Of a DNA stretch of 10,792 nucleotides, positions 8,441 through 10,792 are shown piece after piece. Origin of the DNA: Phoronis pallida (Eukaryota; Phoronida; Phoronidae); assembly GCA_028565715.1 (NCBI GenBank), contig JAOXYC010226126.1, forward strand, positions 1 through 10,792, written 5' to 3'. The notes beneath the pieces are model-generated. The model was not told where the DNA came from and did no database searches. It saw only the letters and a list, made by a program, of their open reading frames with translations. The translations under genes were made by a program, and so were the position numbers. Each line of letters begins with the position of its first letter. Position 1 is the stretch's first letter.

Positions 8441-9324
8441 CAGTCAAAACACTACAGTAGCCACAGGGTTTCAATTAGGCTCGTACACAATTGCTAATTG
8501 TCTTCTCACAACATATCAGCATTGTTCTGCAGTATTGTTTATGTAATGGATGAAAACATGAAATTCAGCTGATGGGAAATATTCATGGAGATACTACGCA
8601 CATTCTTCATTGGGTGATAACATATGGTATTATCTCCCATTTTGGGACACCTCAAAATTTATTATTTTTGGAAATTTGACTTCTGATCCCAAAATCGCGG
8701 ATGACCTTTTCCAGTGTGTCCAAATTTGGGAACGTCAAACAATTCCAATACCTGACACCTCAATGCTTGTCACATGAACGCCTCGAGGTGGCGCATGTGT
8801 AGTGAAAATTTGTGCTCGTCCCAGATTGGCAAACACACAAATATCAATTTTTGCACCATGTTCCAATTTTAGAAGTAAAAAAAATTCTAGTTTGTTAACC
8901 AGGATTGTATCCAGCCCTACGTGCCATAATTAAGGCCAAAAAATTGACATGCTTCAGATTTAAAGTCGCAAGAAGTGTCAACATATACTTTTTACTGTTA
9001 ACAACCCGTGACTAAGAATTTCCAGGTGCCTAAGTCACCCTAATGAGATTTACTGAATGTACTAGTGAATTCCATCATTGTCGTCTGCTTACCCCAGCAG
9101 GTGACAGCCTATGACTGATGAGTGACATCATGGTACCCACGTGAGTTAGGACATGCAAAAAACAACCTCTTGACATTTCAACAAATATATTACCAATACC
9201 TAGATCAGGATGTGATTAAATTTTTTCCATCAATCGTTTACCTTGTTGTTGTCCAATTTGTTATTTTTCTACTCACACCCTTTGCCAGCACTACCTGGAA
9301 AACGGAACGCTACCCTATTGTGTT

Positions 9325-9608
9325 CAAGGGTGCCAGAGAATCCCCCACACGAACTTTGAATCCATCTCACGAACCACTCATAATTGGTTATTCCCTCTCA
9401 CAAACCACCAAAGCTCTGTACTGTACTAAAGTCCTTTGTTGTCTCTGGTGGTTCGTGGGGGGGGGGGAATTTCTTAGCGCGAGAGGGAATAATTGTTTGT
9501 GGCATGGAATATCGCGTTAGTGGGAGAGCTTTGGTGGTTCGTGAGAGGGAATAACCAATTATGAGTGGTTCGTGAGATGGATTTGTGCGGGATTCTCTGG
9601 CACCCTTG
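9325..9608. mobile_element. Palindromic MITE with near-perfect ~85-bp inverted arms
   Basis: The left arm 9325-9417 and right arm 9525-9608 are reverse complements over their whole length, apart from two mismatches and a 9-nt insertion in the left arm. Ends are CAAGGGTGCCAGAGAATCCC and its complement. An exact 5-bp duplication GTGTT flanks the element (9320-9324 and 9609-9613), marking it as an insertion. Each arm holds two related 19-mers (GTGGTTCGTGAGAGGGAAT and GTGGTTCGTGAGATGGATT) spaced by 12 bp. A third copy interrupted by an 11-G run (9457-9467) and a partial fourth lie in the loop. No transposase is present, so it is non-autonomous; the superfamily is not assigned. High arm identity suggests a recent origin. 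It ends 69 bp from the exon A donor. Confidence 0.85.
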
Positions 9609-9677
9609 GTGTTGGAAGTCTTAAGAGTTTGGCCCTTGTAAAAACAATCGGATATTTGTACCATTACATTCCCTCAC

Positions 9678-9899
9678 CTGTGGTTAGAGTGGACATTGGA
9701 CTTGGGTTCTCCTTGATGGGTTTTTCGGGCGACAAGAAGTCTGTACTACCAAGTGAAGATACACTTGTGAATGTTGTGTCTTCTGTCTGATTGGCTGAGT
9801 TGACATTGACCCCGCTCCTGTCACCAAGCAGGAGACCCAGCCTCATTATCAGATCATTTTGAGCGACATCTGGTGGGGGTGGAGGAAGGCTATCATCAG
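9678..9899 (-). CDS. TANC: TANC-family scaffold protein, exon A (N-terminal region)
   Basis: This is the most upstream exon seen: 222 nt, acceptor TTCATTACAG|CT (AG at 9900-9901), donor CACAG|GTGAGG, phase 1 at both ends. It encodes 73 residues after the split codon. An acidic, proline-rich start DDSLPPPPPDVAQ leads to DLIMRLGLLLGDRSG, then a Ser/Thr-rich stretch with TSVSSLGSTDFLSPEKP and NPSPMSTLTT. The 'LIMRLG-LLG' amphipathic motif after a proline run is, as I recall, shared with the N-terminal region of TANC proteins; this is weaker evidence than the P-loop exons. The final G joins CT of exon B to give Ala. The start codon is not here; the phase demands at least one more coding exon upstream. 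SP and TP sites suggest phosphorylation but nothing specific can be claimed. Confidence 0.88.
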
Positions 9900-10792
9900 C
9901 TGTAATGAATGGAATATTTTGAGCTATTGTTTTGAGATTTAGTACATGTTTTATTATCTAGACTTTTTCTTTCCTGATTGTAACTTTTAAGTTAAAAAAC
10001 ACTTTGCAATATCCAATACTGAATATGTTTACTCAAATGCCATTTAAACTCCTCCAGGAGCAAAAAAGCATTGAAAACAATCACATTGCTATTGTTAAAA
10101 AAACATTCACTATTCTATCCTAGCCCGGTGGAAGTGGCCAAGACTAACCACTGAGCAACTGACAGTTTTATTATCTCAAAAATATAGCCAAAAAAAAGTT
10201 CTAAACAATCAATCACACAATGTGGGTAGTATTTATTTTTCTGTTTAAAGTGCAATTACACCATTCTTATACTGTAATTAACCTAATTCAAGACACTAAC
10301 ATTGGAATGAGGAAATTTCAATTTATTTCTCGGTAAACAGAACTTTAGTAGTACAAATACCTCAAACATTTGATAGATGATGTTTTACTAAATGTTATAA
10401 TATGCCGTTTGACTGGTGACCATTAGGCATGTTTTGCCTAAAATCACTGAACTGGACCTAATTTCGAATAACATTTCCTCATGTTTATTCTAATTATTTG
10501 ACCGGTCAAAGATCTTAAATCAAAATTGAAAGAGTATGTTTTTGATATGTAAGTATTTATGCCTACCACACTTTGAAAAGGGTCATTTTCAACTCTTTCA
10601 TGGATGAAATGAAAAATTCAGAGCCATTTTTTTAAAAACTGGCCCGCATTTTTAAAAATTGGTTATTTTCCATTAACATTTAAGTGACTTTAAAATATGT
10701 GCGTAAAATATGATGGAGACATTATTAGTTGCAAGTGAACACTATTTACAAATAATGTCTTTGCAATATTTATTTTTCTGCTGTTTCCCCAT
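9900..10792 (-). other. Upstream TANC intron, incomplete (at least 893 nt)
   Basis: It ends at acceptor TTCATTACAG (AG at 9900-9901); its donor lies beyond the right edge. The content is AT-rich with poly-A/poly-T runs (for example 10096-10103 and 10626-10640). I searched the minus strand for another exon ending in phase 1 and saw none. No repeat with clear ends and no gene was recognised. Confidence 0.75.

Larger units (their letters stand above)
5826..9677 (-). other. TANC intron between exons A and B (3,852 nt, phase 1)
   Basis: The donor CAG|GTGAGG (9678/9677) and acceptor TTTTCCAG (AG at 5826-5827) bound the longest intron in the window. It contains the 284-bp palindromic MITE (9325-9608), a degenerate tandem array (about 7970-8440) and a 189-codon minus-strand open frame (7281-7850). 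A weak inverted repeat lies around 8646-8763, with a quasi-palindrome at 8771-8799. GGTAGGTGGGT occurs twice 65 bp apart (minus strand, 7010-7020 and 7075-7085). The stretches 5850-7000 and 8800-9300 are AT-rich with nothing recognised. Confidence 0.85.

Noticed and set aside
9122-9664. Overlapping frames on both strands sharing a similar peptide (for example SHEPLIIGYSLS)
   Set aside because: The similarity arises because the palindromic MITE arms read the same on both strands; this is not evidence of coding.
10120-10170. tRNA- or SINE-like head (GCTCAGTGGTTAG on the minus strand)
   Set aside because: It has an A-box-like match only, with no B box, no stems and no body.
1-10792. Bacterial-type system (operon, defence locus, CRISPR) or phage
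   Set aside because: There are no ribosome-binding sites with adjacent long frames, coding density is very low, spliced exons are clear, and no direct-repeat array with spacers is present.
9900-10792. A further upstream TANC exon
   Set aside because: No minus-strand segment with an acceptor, an open phase-compatible frame and a donor was convincing; the exon probably lies beyond the window.

Overview
The window is eukaryotic nuclear DNA from a non-vertebrate animal. It is AT-rich and carries one protein-coding gene, split by spliceosomal introns, on the minus strand. Six exons can be joined without breaking frame. Their product is recognisable as a TANC1/TANC2-family scaffold protein (Drosophila orthologue: rolling pebbles), covering part of the N-terminal region and the first half of the NACHT/STAND-type ATPase domain. 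The species cannot be named. A tRNA-derived SINE with a body resembling the 'Meta' domain of eumetazoan SINEs, the low GC content and kilobase-size introns fit an invertebrate such as a cnidarian or mollusc, but this is inference.

Layout in transcription order (right to left): 10792-9900 is an intron with nothing recognised; 9899-9678 exon A (DDSLPPPPP and LIMRLGLLLGDR motifs); 9677-5826 a 3.85-kb intron with a palindromic MITE, a degenerate ~141-bp tandem array and an unexplained 189-codon open frame; 5825-5646 exon B; 5645-4218 intron; 4217-4128 exon C (arginine-rich); 4127-1791 intron with a possible 190-bp MITE and a miRNA-like hairpin; 1790-1669 exon D (FEVP and FIGREWVYKEVEQ); 1668-1356 short intron; 1355-1223 exon E (Walker A, GSVGAGKS); 1222-632 intron about half filled by the SINE; 631-1 exon F (Ser-rich linker, [11 protein letters not shown] block, Walker B, PSWLK-IVTVR block), running off the left edge. 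The ankyrin and TPR repeats expected further on in this family are not in the window, nor is the start codon.

All five internal introns have GT-AG ends and matching phases (1,1,1,0,1). Exons A, B and C are each a multiple of three and symmetric (phase 1-1). I found no second gene with convincing family evidence, no functional RNA gene, no CRISPR or bacterial-type system, and no sign of an undescribed multi-gene system. The most notable items are the young hairpin MITE beside exon A's donor site, the SINE beside exon E's donor, the 189-codon open frame and the pre-miRNA-like hairpin.
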